From contig JAIYAP010000022.1 in NCBI GenBank assembly GCA_027488935.1, positions 124,001 to 188,000 on the forward strand: a DNA stretch of 64,000 bases. The letters are read 5' to 3'. The DNA is from Saprospiraceae bacterium. GTDB lineage: Bacteria > Bacteroidota > Bacteroidia > Chitinophagales > Saprospiraceae. Positions 18,145 through 28,552 of the stretch are shown here, in pieces. The position numbers and the translations under genes are program-made. Position 1 is the stretch's first letter, and each line of letters starts with the position of its first letter. Below the pieces are notes generated by a model. That model saw nothing but the letters and a program-made list of their open reading frames with translations, searched no databases and was not told where the DNA came from.

Positions 18145-20625
18145 CTACACTTTTATAGCCGCTTTTTTTGTTTTTTTAGGAACTGCTACCCCATTTACAG
18201 CGGCATTGGCAAAAGACATGCCGAGTGCTTGCTCCAGTACTTCCGTCATCGTATTCACATAATGAAAGGTCAGGCCTTGAATGTACTCAGGTTCTATTTC
18301 GCCCACATGTTTTTCATTGTCTTTGCACAAAATGACCGCTTTGATGCCCGCGCGTTTTGCGGCAAGGATTTTCTCCTTAATACCGCCCACGGGTAACACT
18401 TTGCCGCGCAAGGTAATTTCGCCGGTCATGGCCAAAAAAGGTTTCAAAGGCAATTTGGTGATGGCCGAGCTCATTGCAGTAAGCATCGTAATACCGGCAG
18501 AGGGGCCATCTTTAGGGATAGCGCCTTCGGGGATGTGCACGTGAATGTCGGTTTTATCAAATATTTCCGGGTCAATGCCCAATTGGTCGGCGTGGGCTTT
18601 GATGTAGCTCAGCGCGGTGCTGGCGCTTTCTTTCATCACATCCCCCAGGTTGCCGGTCAATTGCAGGCGTCCGCTGCCTTTGTTTAGGCTTACTTCAATA
18701 AACAAAATTTCGCCACCAACAGCCGTCCAGGCAAGGCCAATTGCCACCCCGGGCGCTTGTTGTTCCTGGTACACTTCGGCGTCATATTTGGTTGGACCCA
18801 ATATTTTTGCCAGATGCTCGGGTTTTACAGTTACTTCATACACGGCTTCCATGGCCACATTTTTGGCAGCATGGCGCATGACAGATCCAACTTCGCGGTT
18901 CAGGCTGCGCACGCCACTTTCGGCGGTATAGCTTTGCACCATGCGCAGCAGGGCCTTGTCTGTTATTTTAACCTGGTTCGGCTTCAGTCCGTGTTCTTTG
19001 CGTTGGTTTGGAATGAGGTGCCTTTTGGCTATTTCTACCTTTTCTTCCAGCGAATATCCCGAAATTTCAATAATTTCCATCCGGTCGAGCAGGGCGGGTT
19101 GAATGGTGCTCAAAGAATTGGCCGTTGCGATAAACAGCACTTTCGACAAATCGACCTCCAATTCGAGGTAATTATCATAAAAAGTGGTGTTTTGTTCAGG
19201 GTCTAGCACCTCCAGCAAAGCCGACGACGGATCGCCGCGGAAGTCTTTGCCCACCTTATCAATTTCATCCAGGATAAAAACCGGATTGCCTGATTTTGTC
19301 TTTTTGAGCGACTGTACAATACGGCCTGGCATGGCACCGATGTAGGTTTTGCGATGCCCGCGAATTTCGGCTTCATCGTGCAAGCCGCCCAGGCTGATGC
19401 GGATGTATTTGCGCTTGAGGGCTTTCGCAATGCTGTTACCCAAGGAGGTTTTGCCGACCCCTGGAGGCCCTACGAGGCACAGGATAGGCGCCTTCATGTC
19501 GCCTTTTAATTTGAGTACAGCGAGGTGCTCAAGGATGCGTTCTTTTACTTTACCTAGGCCGTAATGGTCTTTATCCAACACATCTTTCACCTTTTTGAGG
19601 TCAAAATTGTCTTTGGTAAACTCCATCCAGGGCAGGTCCAGCAGCGTTTCCAGGTAATTGAGGCCAATGGCGTATTCGGCTACCTGTGGATTAACGCGGC
19701 GCAGTTTGTTGATTTCGCGCGCAAACACATCCTGCACGTGCTTAGGCCATTTCTTTTTGGTGGCTTTACGAATCAGTTCATTGATTTCTTCTTCCTGTGG
19801 GTTTTGGCCCAGTTCTTCTTGAATCGTTTTTAATTGTTGGCTCAGGAAGTAATCACGTTGCTGTTTTTCAATATCGGTGCGTACTTTCGACTCAATTTGA
19901 TCTTTTAGTTCCAGCAATTGGAGTTCGGAGTCCATGTATTGCAGGATATTGCTGGCTTTATCTCTCAGGTTGTTCAGTTCCAGCAGTCCTTGTTTTTCCT
20001 CCACCTTAATACCCAGGTTGGAGGCAATAAAGTTGAGCAGGAAATTGTCGTTGTTGATGTTTTTCAACATAACGACAGCTTCTGATGGAATTTGGGGAGA
20101 AAGTTCGATGATTTGCTTAGCGGCATCGCGCACGCTGCTGATCATGGCCCGAAACTCAAGTTTGTTTTTGGGTTGCTCATAGTCCATGGTGCTGATTTTA
20201 CCCAGCATGTAGGGGTCTTCCGCGAGCATTTCATCCAGGTGAAAACGCTTGCGGCCTTGCAAAATAGCCGTGGTAGAGCCATCGGGCATTTTCAATAATT
20301 TCAAAATGCGGGCGATGGTACCAACTCGAAAAAGATCGCGCGATGCGGGCGCCTCTATTTTCATGTCTTTTTGCGACAAAACGCCGATGTAGCGATTGTC
20401 TTCATACGCTTTTTGAACAGCGCGAATACTTTTATCCCGTCCTACCGTGATAGGTGTTACGATACCGGGAAACAATACCGTATTTTTTAAAGGTAAAATA
20501 GGCAGGGTATCCGGAAACACCTCGTCAATTTTGGCCTCATCGTCTTCTTCCAGGGAAAAAAGCGGCACGAAATCAGGCTCTTCGTCTGATTGCTGACTCA
20601 ACATCCAATTTTCAAACATACGCAT
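18145..20625 (-). CDS. lon: ATP-dependent protease Lon
   Basis: Lon degrades damaged and selected regulatory proteins in the cytoplasm. The 826-residue protein has the N-terminal substrate domain ([15 protein letters not shown]), the AAA+ module with Walker [10 protein letters not shown] near residue 385 and VFILDEIDK, and the C-terminal serine protease domain with [11 protein letters not shown] near residue 706 (catalytic Ser) and its partner Lys in [14 protein letters not shown]. The start used has two close alternatives (Met1 and Met3). Confidence 0.97.
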   Translation of the reverse strand: MRMFENWMLSQQSDEEPDFVPLFSLEEDDEAKIDEVFPDTLPILPLKNTVLFPGIVTPITVGRDKSIRAVQKAYEDNRYIGVLSQKDMKIEAPASRDLFRVGTIARILKLLKMPDGSTTAILQGRKRFHLDEMLAEDPYMLGKISTMDYEQPKNKLEFRAMISSVRDAAKQIIELSPQIPSEAVVMLKNINNDNFLLNFIASNLGIKVEEKQGLLELNNLRDKASNILQYMDSELQLLELKDQIESKVRTDIEKQQRDYFLSQQLKTIQEELGQNPQEEEINELIRKATKKKWPKHVQDVFAREINKLRRVNPQVAEYAIGLNYLETLLDLPWMEFTKDNFDLKKVKDVLDKDHYGLGKVKERILEHLAVLKLKGDMKAPILCLVGPPGVGKTSLGNSIAKALKRKYIRISLGGLHDEAEIRGHRKTYIGAMPGRIVQSLKKTKSGNPVFILDEIDKVGKDFRGDPSSALLEVLDPEQNTTFYDNYLELEVDLSKVLFIATANSLSTIQPALLDRMEIIEISGYSLEEKVEIAKRHLIPNQRKEHGLKPNQVKITDKALLRMVQSYTAESGVRSLNREVGSVMRHAAKNVAMEAVYEVTVKPEHLAKILGPTKYDAEVYQEQQAPGVAIGLAWTAVGGEILFIEVSLNKGSGRLQLTGNLGDVMKESASTALSYIKAHADQLGIDPEIFDKTDIHVHIPEGAIPKDGPSAGITMLTAMSSAITKLPLKPFLAMTGEITLRGKVLPVGGIKEKILAAKRAGIKAVILCKDNEKHVGEIEPEYIQGLTFHYVNTMTEVLEQALGMSFANAAVNGVAVPKKTKKAAIKV

Positions 20626-20910
20626 ACAAAAGGTTCTGTTTTACGGGATAATGGCTTTTTTTAATATAAAAAACAACCAAGCCCATTCAAAACGAGCATA
20701 AACTGCAAACATTCAAAATTTGCTGAAATATATGCAATTAAAAATCTAATTATGTCAATCTGACAGCAAAAACTACACTGCATTTAACAAATCCATTCAG
20801 GCAAATAACCTGCCATGCCAATAAACATTGCAATTTGACAGGTACGGTATGCCGATACCCGACAAAAAGACAGCACCAGGATAAAAATGGCCGAATGTAA
20901 CTGTATTAAA
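20626..20910. other. Non-coding upstream region of lon
   Basis: This AT-rich gap of about 285 bases should hold the lon promoter, but I found no clean TAnnTTTG on the minus strand. At 20841-20859 there is a small hairpin, GGTACGG and CCGATACC around a TATG loop with one bulge, of unknown function. No tRNA or convincing gene is seen. Confidence 0.4.
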
Positions 20911-20943
20911 CGAAAAACGCCGGTCTGCGTTCAGACCGGCGTT
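20911..20943 (-). terminator. Intrinsic terminator of the SprB-repeat gene
   Basis: AACGCCGGTCTG and CAGACCGGCGTT (20916-20927, 20932-20943) form a perfect 12-bp stem with a 4-base loop. On the minus strand the stem is followed by TTTTT... at 20915 and below, 46 bases past the stop of the adhesin gene. Confidence 0.85.
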
Positions 20944-20988
20944 GGTTATTTCTATCCTTATGTAAAAAACTTACATAAAAAGGTGGTA

Positions 20989-23900
20989 TTAGAACTTCGT
21001 AATCTTCAACGTGCGGGTTGTACCATTGCCGAAATTGATCCGAACCAGGTAGATACCCTGCGCAAGGTTATTCATCGGAATTTCAAGTTGTTGAATCGCG
21101 CCTTGCGGAATGGTGCTTGTATGAACAACATCTCCTTTGGTAGAAGAAACGGTAATTGTTATATCAGCATCGTATTGAATGGCGTTGCGTACGAACAGAA
21201 GGTCGGAGGCCGGATTTGGATAAATTGCAACAGATTCAGTAGCGGAAATTTGCATATCGATGGAGCGGGTTGCTGAATAACCGCTTACACCATTGAGGCT
21301 GGAACGTTTGACGCGATAGAAATTGCGGCCATTTGCCGGAGTCTGGTCAATCGCTGAATACGTGTTTGGTGCAGCAGGATCTTGCTTACCCATCACAGTA
21401 GAAACGGTGTTCCAAACTGCTTCGTCGGTGGAGTGCTCCAAAGTGTACAGGTATTGCGTTGCTTCAGGCAGGGCCGTCCAACGTACTTCTACCTGATTGA
21501 GACCTGTTGGAAGCACAACCATATCGGTGATAAAGGATTCACAACCAGGCGAACCCGCTTGTTTTACCGTTATTTTTACTACATTCGATTCCAGGAACGT
21601 CAAACAACCTTCCCGACGTGCACAGCGCATGAAGTAAGCCGTTTCGAACAATGGACCAGGTTGGTAGGTAGCACTGTTTGCACCTGGAATACCAACCCAT
21701 TGTGGACCACCCGGACCCATTTCCACCAACTGTAACCATTGGTATTGAATAGCACCTGTGCCGCCTGATGGCGCTTGTACTGCATAGAAAGGCGCTGGTG
21801 TTTCGCCTTCGCATATTACCTGATCGCAACAAACAACCCCTGCGAACATCACATTCACGCAAAACTGGTGGATACCTGCATCATAGCAGAAGTTATCAGC
21901 CTGACCAACCAATACGGTGAATGGTTCGGTTTGTCCGTTGGCTTTTACGTCGCTGTCTTTACAGTCGTTGTTTACTTTGTCCTTGCCCGTCCACTGGAAA
22001 CCACTTGGAATACCGGTGAAGGTAAGGATATACGTGCCGGGTGTTACACAATTGAAATTGTAAAAGCCATTGGCATTGGTCGTCGTGGTAGATACGGTTA
22101 CGTCGTCGGGCGTATTAAACAATCCATCCACCCCGGCTTTAATCAATTTTACGGTAATGCTTGGAACACCGGAAGTTTCGAGTGGATCCTGGAAGCCATT
22201 TTGGTCATTGTCGTACCATACGTAATCGCCAATTTTGATGCCATTGTTGGTAGAACCAATGCTCACACTGGCAGAGGCTTTACAACCATTTGCGTCTGTA
22301 ACGGTAACGGTGTGGGTGCCCGCGAACAGGTTTACCGCAGTTGCCGTAATTTCACCGTTATCCCACAAGAAGGTGTAGGCACCAGCACCGCCTGAAGCTA
22401 CCGCGGTTGCGCTGCCAGGCTGATCACATTTTGCATTAGAAGAAGCCGTAATAACAACGGTAGGCAATATCGCCGAGGCGATACTTACGGAAGCCGTATT
22501 GGTACAACCGTTTGCATCAGTTACTGTCACAGTGTACGTACCTGGCTGCAGGTTGGTTACGGTAGCCGTGGTACTCATAGAAGGGTTGCTCCACTTATAG
22601 GTATAGGGACCCGTTCCACCGGATACGCCCGCGGTTGCGGAACCGCCTGTGGTACAACCTGCTGGTGCACTGCCGGATACGACTACGTTCGGGGTGCCGG
22701 TTTGCGTAATGGTCGCCGTTGCAGATGCTGAACAACCGCCTGCATCGGTTACGGTTACGGTGTACGTACCTGCGAGCAGGCCGGTTACCGTTGCGGTTGT
22801 TTTGTTATTTGCATTGGCACTCCACAAATAGGTATAGTTGCCTGCGCCGCCGGTAGCCACTGCTGTTGCAGTACCACCTGCTACACAAGTGGCGTTGTTC
22901 TGAATATTGATGGTAACACTGGGGCCTTGGTTTTGGCCAATGGTTACAGCACTTGTGGCAATACAACCTTTTGAATCCGTCACTTTGACCGTGTGCGGAC
23001 CTGCACCTAAACCTGTTACTGTTTGGGTATTGAGGGCTGGATTGTTATCCCATATATAGGTGTAAGGAGGCGTACCACCGGTTACAGTTACAGTTGCGCT
23101 GCCGCCCGACAAACAAGTTGCATTTGAAATCACGGTTGCAGTTGCAACCAGGGTAGGCGCCGATGGTACAACAGCGGTTGCAGTACCAGTACAGCCCGTG
23201 GCAATATCAACCACGGTTACGGTGTAACTACCGGCCGGCAAATTGGTGGCGGTTGAAGTCGTTTGGGTAGGCGCGGTACTCCAGGTATACGTATAAGGTC
23301 CGGTTCCACCGATGACGGTAGCAGATGCGCTGCCCCCTACGGTACAACCCGCACTGCTCAAGATGGCCGTGGTAATTGACAAGGGGTTGTTGCTAACGGT
23401 GATCGTCGCAGAAACCTGTTTGCTACAATTATTCGCGTCTTTTACAGTCACCGTGTAGGTACCGGCTGGCACCACAATGGTTGTGTTATTAGAACCATTG
23501 CTCCAGGTAAACGTGTAAGGCGGTGTACCTGCAGAAGCAGTCACCGTAGCCGAACCAGCCAATCCACAGGTACCACTGGTGGTGGTCGCTGAAACAACCA
23601 GCGCAGGTGGCTGAAAAATGGTTACGATGTGCGAATTAGAACAGCCATTGGCATCTGTAACGGTTACGGTGTAGGTGCCAGGTGCCAGGTTGTTCAACAC
23701 ATTAGAGGTTGAACCGCCCGCATTGGCGCTCCACTGATAAGAGTACGGCGGTGTGCCCGACATACCGCTTACTTTGGTAAAGCCATTGTTGTCGCCGAAG
23801 CATTTAATCTGAACGGTGGAGTCCATAATCCAAACGCCTTCATTCCAGAAATAAACGGTAGCTGAACCCGTGGTCGTACATCCCTTTGCATCGGTGACGG

Positions 23901-24378
23901 TAACGGTGTACGTACCACCGGCAAGTCCGGTTATTTGCGCACCCGTACCGCCATTGCTCCAATTGTAGGTGTAAGGTTGGGTGCCGCCGAAAGGCACAGC
24001 GGTTGCTTTACCATCGGGTACGATGTCGCAAATCTGGCTTTCGCCATAAACCGTAACGCCCAAGGCGGGTGGTTGTGTAATGGTGATTGAACCCACCGCA
24101 TAACCCAGATCAACATCGGTCACGGTTACCAGGTACGTTCCGGCAATAAGCCCCGAAACGGTTTGGGTGGTGGCGCCATTCGACCACAAATAGGTGTAAG
24201 GAGCCCAGCCGCCCGAACCAATGGCGGTTGCAGTTCCGTTGTTTCCGCCAAAGCAGGAAACGTTTGTGCCCGTTACGGTCACCGATACCTGCGCGTGTGC
24301 AGGCAAAAAGCAAAACACAGCAAGTGCAATACTTAAAAAGGTAAGACGGTTTTTGAATGAAGTAAGTGTTTGTCCCAT
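20989..24378 (-). CDS. Surface adhesin with SprB-like repeats and T9SS type A sorting domain
   Basis: This 1129-residue protein has a signal peptide (ending PAHAQ, near residue 30). Nine SprB-like repeats of about 75 residues follow, each built as Cys...G-SATA...GG-PYTYxWSNG...AGTYTVTVTDANGC (about residues 31-710). After these come an SdrD B-like domain (IKIGDYVWYDNDQNGFQD, about 715-835), an Ig-like and a fibronectin-like module, and a type A T9SS sorting domain (IYPNPASDLLFV to the end). SprB-type proteins are carried along the surface in gliding motility or serve adhesion; the role here is inferred. I use ATG at 24378; a TTG three codons upstream is less likely. Confidence 0.88.
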   Translation of the reverse strand: MGQTLTSFKNRLTFLSIALAVFCFLPAHAQVSVTVTGTNVSCFGGNNGTATAIGSGGWAPYTYLWSNGATTQTVSGLIAGTYLVTVTDVDLGYAVGSITITQPPALGVTVYGESQICDIVPDGKATAVPFGGTQPYTYNWSNGGTGAQITGLAGGTYTVTVTDAKGCTTTGSATVYFWNEGVWIMDSTVQIKCFGDNNGFTKVSGMSGTPPYSYQWSANAGGSTSNVLNNLAPGTYTVTVTDANGCSNSHIVTIFQPPALVVSATTTSGTCGLAGSATVTASAGTPPYTFTWSNGSNNTTIVVPAGTYTVTVKDANNCSKQVSATITVSNNPLSITTAILSSAGCTVGGSASATVIGGTGPYTYTWSTAPTQTTSTATNLPAGSYTVTVVDIATGCTGTATAVVPSAPTLVATATVISNATCLSGGSATVTVTGGTPPYTYIWDNNPALNTQTVTGLGAGPHTVKVTDSKGCIATSAVTIGQNQGPSVTINIQNNATCVAGGTATAVATGGAGNYTYLWSANANNKTTATVTGLLAGTYTVTVTDAGGCSASATATITQTGTPNVVVSGSAPAGCTTGGSATAGVSGGTGPYTYKWSNPSMSTTATVTNLQPGTYTVTVTDANGCTNTASVSIASAILPTVVITASSNAKCDQPGSATAVASGGAGAYTFLWDNGEITATAVNLFAGTHTVTVTDANGCKASASVSIGSTNNGIKIGDYVWYDNDQNGFQDPLETSGVPSITVKLIKAGVDGLFNTPDDVTVSTTTTNANGFYNFNCVTPGTYILTFTGIPSGFQWTGKDKVNNDCKDSDVKANGQTEPFTVLVGQADNFCYDAGIHQFCVNVMFAGVVCCDQVICEGETPAPFYAVQAPSGGTGAIQYQWLQLVEMGPGGPQWVGIPGANSATYQPGPLFETAYFMRCARREGCLTFLESNVVKITVKQAGSPGCESFITDMVVLPTGLNQVEVRWTALPEATQYLYTLEHSTDEAVWNTVSTVMGKQDPAAPNTYSAIDQTPANGRNFYRVKRSSLNGVSGYSATRSIDMQISATESVAIYPNPASDLLFVRNAIQYDADITITVSSTKGDVVHTSTIPQGAIQQLEIPMNNLAQGIYLVRINFGNGTTRTLKITKF

Positions 24379-24779
24379 AGGAAGCAAATCTTTTGTTAGG
24401 TAATCGGTTAAAGTGAAATTTTGACGATTAAAAAAATGGTCAAGTTTTTCAAAACCAAGCCTAAAAAAAGAAGGGATGTTCGGTTAGAAAAATTGCCAGG
24501 TAAAGACGATCTTATGCGTGACAAAATTACCCCTTTTTGCCCGCTAAATTGGGCGTTTTTTGTTAATTTTTGCAGAAAAACCCCTGTATGTCGGGTAATT
24601 TACTTTTTATTTTGACCCAATTTAGTCAGTTTGTACTATTGTAAAAACTACATTTTAGGGCTATGAATGCTACATTTTTTAACAACAACAGCCGTGCCGC
24701 CCAATCAGGCAACACGGCTGTTAAAAAGGGAACGACACCCTTTCTGAAGCTTGAACAGGCTTGTTATTTTGCCCGTTAC
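24379..24779. other. Intergenic region upstream of the adhesin gene
   Basis: About 400 bases without a convincing gene. A minus-strand TAATTTTG (24522-24529) could be a distant promoter for the adhesin gene, about 140 bases before its ATG. At 24687-24722 AACAGCCGTG and CACGGCTGTT form a 10-bp stem with a 16-base loop. It lies past the end of the haloperoxidase-like gene on the minus strand and may terminate it, although the tail is only partly U-rich. A lysine-rich 64-codon open frame on the plus strand is judged spurious. Confidence 0.4.
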
Positions 24780-26120
24780 TTATTGTTTTGTTTTAATGCG
24801 TTTGGACACAAAATTGCCAATTTCTTCCCCGCATTTTAAGCCTGCTTCGTTGCCGCGACGGTAGTGAATGCCACCCAGCAAACGGCTTTTGCCTACCTCA
24901 TTCGCTGCCGATCGGAACGACTCAAAGCTGCGCGCGGGCAAACCAAATTCGGTTTCGGTGCTGTCGGTAAATGCGAAGCTCGTACCATACAAACCTTCCA
25001 ACACCGACGCGGCTGCCGAAGAAATGGTGCTGTGTCCGCTGGTGTGCTCGGGAAATGGTGGCGTTTGAATCAAAGGCTGCCATTCCTGGTCAATATATTG
25101 GTTGATGTACGACTCCGGACGAATCAAATTGGTGCGGTACTTCTCGCCCCAGCATACAATAAACGCATCGGCCAACGCACAGGCAACCTTTACATACGTT
25201 TCCGCCGATTTCATCATATCGGCATTCGATTTGCGACAAGCTTCAGCGGCTATGTTCATCCAGTGGCCACCAGGACTGATTTTTTTACGGGCAAAAGACA
25301 GGTGACCTTGTACTTCCATTGCAAATGGATTGTCATCCCAGTACCAAGCGGTTGCCGTTTGTTCCTCGGTCAGGTTTTTGCCAATTTCAAACACCTCGTA
25401 GGCTTGTTTATAAAAATCAGAACCTTTTTTCGTGCTAAATTCGACGGGCGGATCGGCTTTAAACTGGGTGGCTGAATCAATTACCCAAGGGCGGATTTCG
25501 GCCCAGTGTGGCTCCAGTGCATCGGCATACATCGGTGGTGTTGGCCGCCAGCGTGCGGGATTTTTGGTTTCAATGGTAAATTTAGGGGCGCTGCGGGTTT
25601 GTGCGTAATTATCTGATTTTGACCATGTCAGGATGTGTTTGGCAATCTGGTCGCCGAAGGCCATGGAGCGGTCGTACACGTCCTGGGGCATGTTCATGGC
25701 TTTGAAATCGTCAAAAATTTGCTCTTTCAAATCCTGCATTTCCCCTTCAGAAAATACCAGTTGTTTGCCCACGGTAAGCAGGGCATTTGCGCTGGCCAAA
25801 GGGAAACAGTAGATTTTTCCGGCTTCCGGTTTTGGACAAGGTGTGAGTCCGTTGAGTTGGCCGGCCAAACTTTGATAGCCTGGAGAACCTGGCACCAGGG
25901 CTTCATATCCCGCCACGGATGCATAGGCATAAATGCGTGCCGAGATGGGCGGCGCAAAAATATCATGCCGAATAATATCGGTAATGCGTTTTACACCAGC
26001 ATGTAAAAATGCTGCATTTTCGGCTTTTTGCTGGTAATCTTTGCTAGGCTGTTGGCATGCAGCAACGCAAAGTAGGGTTACCACCAGACAAAGGATGGGC
26101 AATCGAGTTAAGTGCTTCAT
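24780..26120 (-). CDS. Vanadium-dependent haloperoxidase/PAP2-like lipoprotein
   Basis: This 446-residue protein has a lipoprotein signal (LLCVAAC, Cys22), so it is probably anchored in the envelope. The C-terminal half has motifs of the vanadium haloperoxidase/PAP2 phosphatase fold: FPEHTSGHSTISSAAA near residues 352-367 (the SGHS motif) and SRLLGGIHYRRGNEAG near 408-423 (the SRxxxGIH motif). The conserved WRPTPP stretch is typical of the bacterial vanadium-dependent haloperoxidase-like group. Whether it uses vanadate or acts as an acid phosphatase cannot be told from sequence. Confidence 0.8.
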   Translation of the reverse strand: MKHLTRLPILCLVVTLLCVAACQQPSKDYQQKAENAAFLHAGVKRITDIIRHDIFAPPISARIYAYASVAGYEALVPGSPGYQSLAGQLNGLTPCPKPEAGKIYCFPLASANALLTVGKQLVFSEGEMQDLKEQIFDDFKAMNMPQDVYDRSMAFGDQIAKHILTWSKSDNYAQTRSAPKFTIETKNPARWRPTPPMYADALEPHWAEIRPWVIDSATQFKADPPVEFSTKKGSDFYKQAYEVFEIGKNLTEEQTATAWYWDDNPFAMEVQGHLSFARKKISPGGHWMNIAAEACRKSNADMMKSAETYVKVACALADAFIVCWGEKYRTNLIRPESYINQYIDQEWQPLIQTPPFPEHTSGHSTISSAAASVLEGLYGTSFAFTDSTETEFGLPARSFESFRSAANEVGKSRLLGGIHYRRGNEAGLKCGEEIGNFVSKRIKTKQ

Positions 26121-26141
26121 ATAACAATTTGAAAATCAAGT

Positions 26142-26675
26142 TCAAAAATTCTTCCACATCATACTTTCTACGGGCTTGTCGGTCCGTTCGTTGTATTTCG
26201 CATTCTGTTTTTTGTTGTAGTAATTTTCCACCTCACCGTCAATCAAAAAATAAATCAACTGACCAATGGGCATGCCCGGATAAACACGCACGGGCTGGGT
26301 GCAGGATATTTCGAGGGTCCAGGTGTTGGAAAACCCAACATCGCCTTTTCCCGCAGTGGCGTGAATGTCAATGCCCAGACGCCCTATGCTGCTTTTACCT
26401 TCTAAAAAAGGCACGGAATTGTGGGTTTCGGTGTATTCTTCAGTGACGCCCAGGTATAAAGTACCCGGTTGCAATACAAAACCGGTTTCATCCATCTCAA
26501 AAGTGTCAATCTGGTTGTGCTTCCGGGCATCCAGCACCCGATCCTTGTACACTGCCAAATACTTACCCAAATGCACATCGTAAGAGTTGGTACCCAGGCA
26601 ACTCCGATCAAAAGGCTCAATCACAATCGCGCCGGAAGCAATCGCCTCCAGGATTTTCTTATCCGTTAATATCAT
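26142..26675 (-). CDS. dcd: dCTP deaminase
   Basis: This enzyme deaminates dCTP to dUTP, feeding dTTP synthesis. The 177-residue protein shows MILTDKKI at the start, NSYDVHLGKYLAVY, the core motif SSIGRLGIDIHATAGKGDVGFSNTWTLE with the catalytic Glu, and PGMPIGQLIYF. Length is close to that of the family. It starts divergently from the CoA-binding protein gene. Confidence 0.92.
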   Translation of the reverse strand: MILTDKKILEAIASGAIVIEPFDRSCLGTNSYDVHLGKYLAVYKDRVLDARKHNQIDTFEMDETGFVLQPGTLYLGVTEEYTETHNSVPFLEGKSSIGRLGIDIHATAGKGDVGFSNTWTLEISCTQPVRVYPGMPIGQLIYFLIDGEVENYYNKKQNAKYNERTDKPVESMMWKNF

Positions 26676-26712
26676 ATCAATTCAAGCAAATCAATGCGTT
26701 TAGAAAATAAAG

Positions 26713-26720
26713 CAAATGTA
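26713..26720 (-). promoter_or_regulatory. Bacteroidota -7 box for dcd
   Basis: The minus strand reads TACATTTG, matching TAnnTTTG, about 38 bases before the dcd ATG at 26675. Confidence 0.45.
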
Positions 26721-26820
26721 GCAGAAACGGTCAATTTAATTGGCATCGCCGTAACTTTTGCGCGAAATTACTGTTCCATAACACGTTCCTAATTTTAAAA
26801 ACACCTTATTATACACCGCC

Positions 26821-27180
26821 ATGAAAAAGACCCTTGTACTAGGCGCTACTACCAATCCCGAACGTTATGCCTACCACGCGGTGCAACGTTTGCTCCAGCA
26901 TGGGCATGAAGTGGTTCCGGTCGGGATTCGAGCTGGCGACATCGAAGGCATTCCGATTCAACAAGGTATGCCTGTAGTGGCCGACCTCGACACCATTAGT
27001 TTATATGTAGGTCCGGCCAACCAAAAAGTATACTACGACTACCTGCTTTCGTTGCAACCCAAACGGATCATCTTCAATCCGGGCACCGAAAACCCCGAAC
27101 TGGAAGCCCTCGCCCAACAGCAAAACATTGAGGTCGTAGTAGGTTGCACGCTCGTCATGTTGTCGATTGGGGTGTACTAA
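26821..27180 (+). CDS. CoA-binding domain protein (YccU-like)
   Basis: This is a small 119-residue Rossmann-fold protein of the YccU/CoA_binding_2 family. MKKTLVLGATTNPERYAYHAVQRLLQHGHEVVPVG forms the nucleotide-binding first half, split here by the usual glycine loop, and RIIFNPGTENPELE lies in the second half. The family has no settled role; CoA binding is expected from homology. The purD gene follows 55 bases later on the same strand. Confidence 0.85.
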   Translation: MKKTLVLGATTNPERYAYHAVQRLLQHGHEVVPVGIRAGDIEGIPIQQGMPVVADLDTISLYVGPANQKVYYDYLLSLQPKRIIFNPGTENPELEALAQQQNIEVVVGCTLVMLSIGVY

Positions 27181-27196
27181 TGTTGGGTTTACGCCC

Positions 27197-27204
27197 TATC
27201 TTTG
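27197..27204 (+). promoter_or_regulatory. Bacteroidota -7 box for purD
   Basis: TATCTTTG lies 31 bases before the purD ATG at 27236 and matches TAnnTTTG. No clear -33 element is seen. Confidence 0.4.
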
Positions 27205-27235
27205 CCCTCCATTTCTTCTTTTACGATATTCTGAT

Positions 27236-28531
27236 ATGCATATTCTGCTCCTTGGCGCTGGCGGCCGCGAACACGCATTTGCCTGGAAATTGACGCAAAG
27301 CAAACGTTGCACCAAATTATTTATCGCACCCGGCAATTCGGGCACTGCTGCACTTGGTGAAAATGTGGCCCTCAATCCCCTCGATTTTGAAGCCGTTGGC
27401 CAGTTTGTACTTGCCCATCAAATCGGCATGGTCGTGGTTGGTCCCGAAGAGCCCCTCGTTCGGGGTATTTGGGACTATTTTCAGGCCGATGCGCAACTCC
27501 GGGCGGTTCCGCTGATTGGCCCATCCAAAGCCGGCGCGGTGCTGGAAGGCAGCAAAGCCTGGGCAAAACAATTCATGCACCGACATAAGGTACCCACTGC
27601 TGCTTACCGCGAATTTACCGCCGACCAATTGGCCGAAGGATTGGCTTATTTGGCCCAACATCCATTGCCGGTGGTGCTTAAAGCCGATGGTTTGGCCGCC
27701 GGAAAAGGCGTTGTTATTTGTCAATCCCACGCAGAAGCAGAAGCCGAATTGCGCGACATGCTCGGTGGAAAATTTGGCACAGCGGGTGATCGTGTGGTGG
27801 TGGAAGCATTTCTGGATGGCATCGAATTCAGCGTATTTGCCCTGACCGACGGCAAAAATTACGTGATTTTGCCGGAAGCCAAGGATTACAAACGCATTTT
27901 TGACCACGATAAAGGCCCAAATACGGGCGGCATGGGTGCCGTGAGCCCCGTAGCTTTTGTCGACGATGCCATGTGGCAAAAAGTGGAGCAGCAGATTATC
28001 AAACCCACCATTAAAGGGCTGCACAAGGAAAAAATACCCTACACCGGCTTTGTCTTTTTTGGCCTGATCAGCGTCAACAACGAGCCATACGTGATCGAAT
28101 ACAACTGCCGTATGGGCGATCCGGAAACGGAAGTGGTGTTGCCCCGCTTGAAAACCGACCTCGTGATGGCTTTGCAAAATTGCGCGCAAGGCACCCTGGG
28201 TCGGGTGAAAGTTCGGGCAGACAAACGGGCGGCAACTACGGTTTTTTTAGTAAGCGGCGGCTATCCAGGCGATTACACGAAAGGAAAACCAATAACAGGT
28301 TTGGATAAAATAAAAGGCAGCCTAGCCTTTCACGCGGGTATGCGCAACGCAGGTGGCGCGGTGGTGACCGACGGTGGACGTGTACTGGCGATCACCAGTT
28401 TTGGTAAAGACCTGGCAGCTGCCTTGAAAAAATCGAATCGCAACGCCAAACTGGTGCAATTTGAAGGCAAATTTTTCCGCAAAGACATCGGGAAAGACGT
28501 GCAAAAATTGGCCGACTCAACCAAGTCCTAG
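27236..28531 (+). CDS. purD: Phosphoribosylamine-glycine ligase
   Basis: PurD joins glycine to phosphoribosylamine, the second step of purine synthesis. The 431-residue protein begins MHILLLGAGGREHAFAWKL, has ATP-grasp motifs (PVVLKADGLAAGKGVVIC, EFSVFALTDGKNYVILPEAKDYKRIFDHDKGPN split across strands, and GGMGAVSP) and CRMGDPETEVVLPRL. I use the ATG at 27236, which is where the family N-terminus begins; a longer frame from 27167 would overlap the upstream gene. Confidence 0.96.
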   Translation: MHILLLGAGGREHAFAWKLTQSKRCTKLFIAPGNSGTAALGENVALNPLDFEAVGQFVLAHQIGMVVVGPEEPLVRGIWDYFQADAQLRAVPLIGPSKAGAVLEGSKAWAKQFMHRHKVPTAAYREFTADQLAEGLAYLAQHPLPVVLKADGLAAGKGVVICQSHAEAEAELRDMLGGKFGTAGDRVVVEAFLDGIEFSVFALTDGKNYVILPEAKDYKRIFDHDKGPNTGGMGAVSPVAFVDDAMWQKVEQQIIKPTIKGLHKEKIPYTGFVFFGLISVNNEPYVIEYNCRMGDPETEVVLPRLKTDLVMALQNCAQGTLGRVKVRADKRAATTVFLVSGGYPGDYTKGKPITGLDKIKGSLAFHAGMRNAGGAVVTDGGRVLAITSFGKDLAAALKKSNRNAKLVQFEGKFFRKDIGKDVQKLADSTKS

Positions 28532-28552
28532 TACCTTTTCGAACGATAACAA

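Noticed and set aside
20887-21276. 129-codon plus-strand frame across the adhesin terminator
   Set aside because: It reads through the terminator hairpin and the antisense of the T9SS sorting domain.
24421-24615. Lysine-rich 64-codon open frame on the plus strand
   Set aside because: It lies in the upstream region of the adhesin gene, has no recognisable domain and an amino acid mix expected from AT-rich non-coding DNA.
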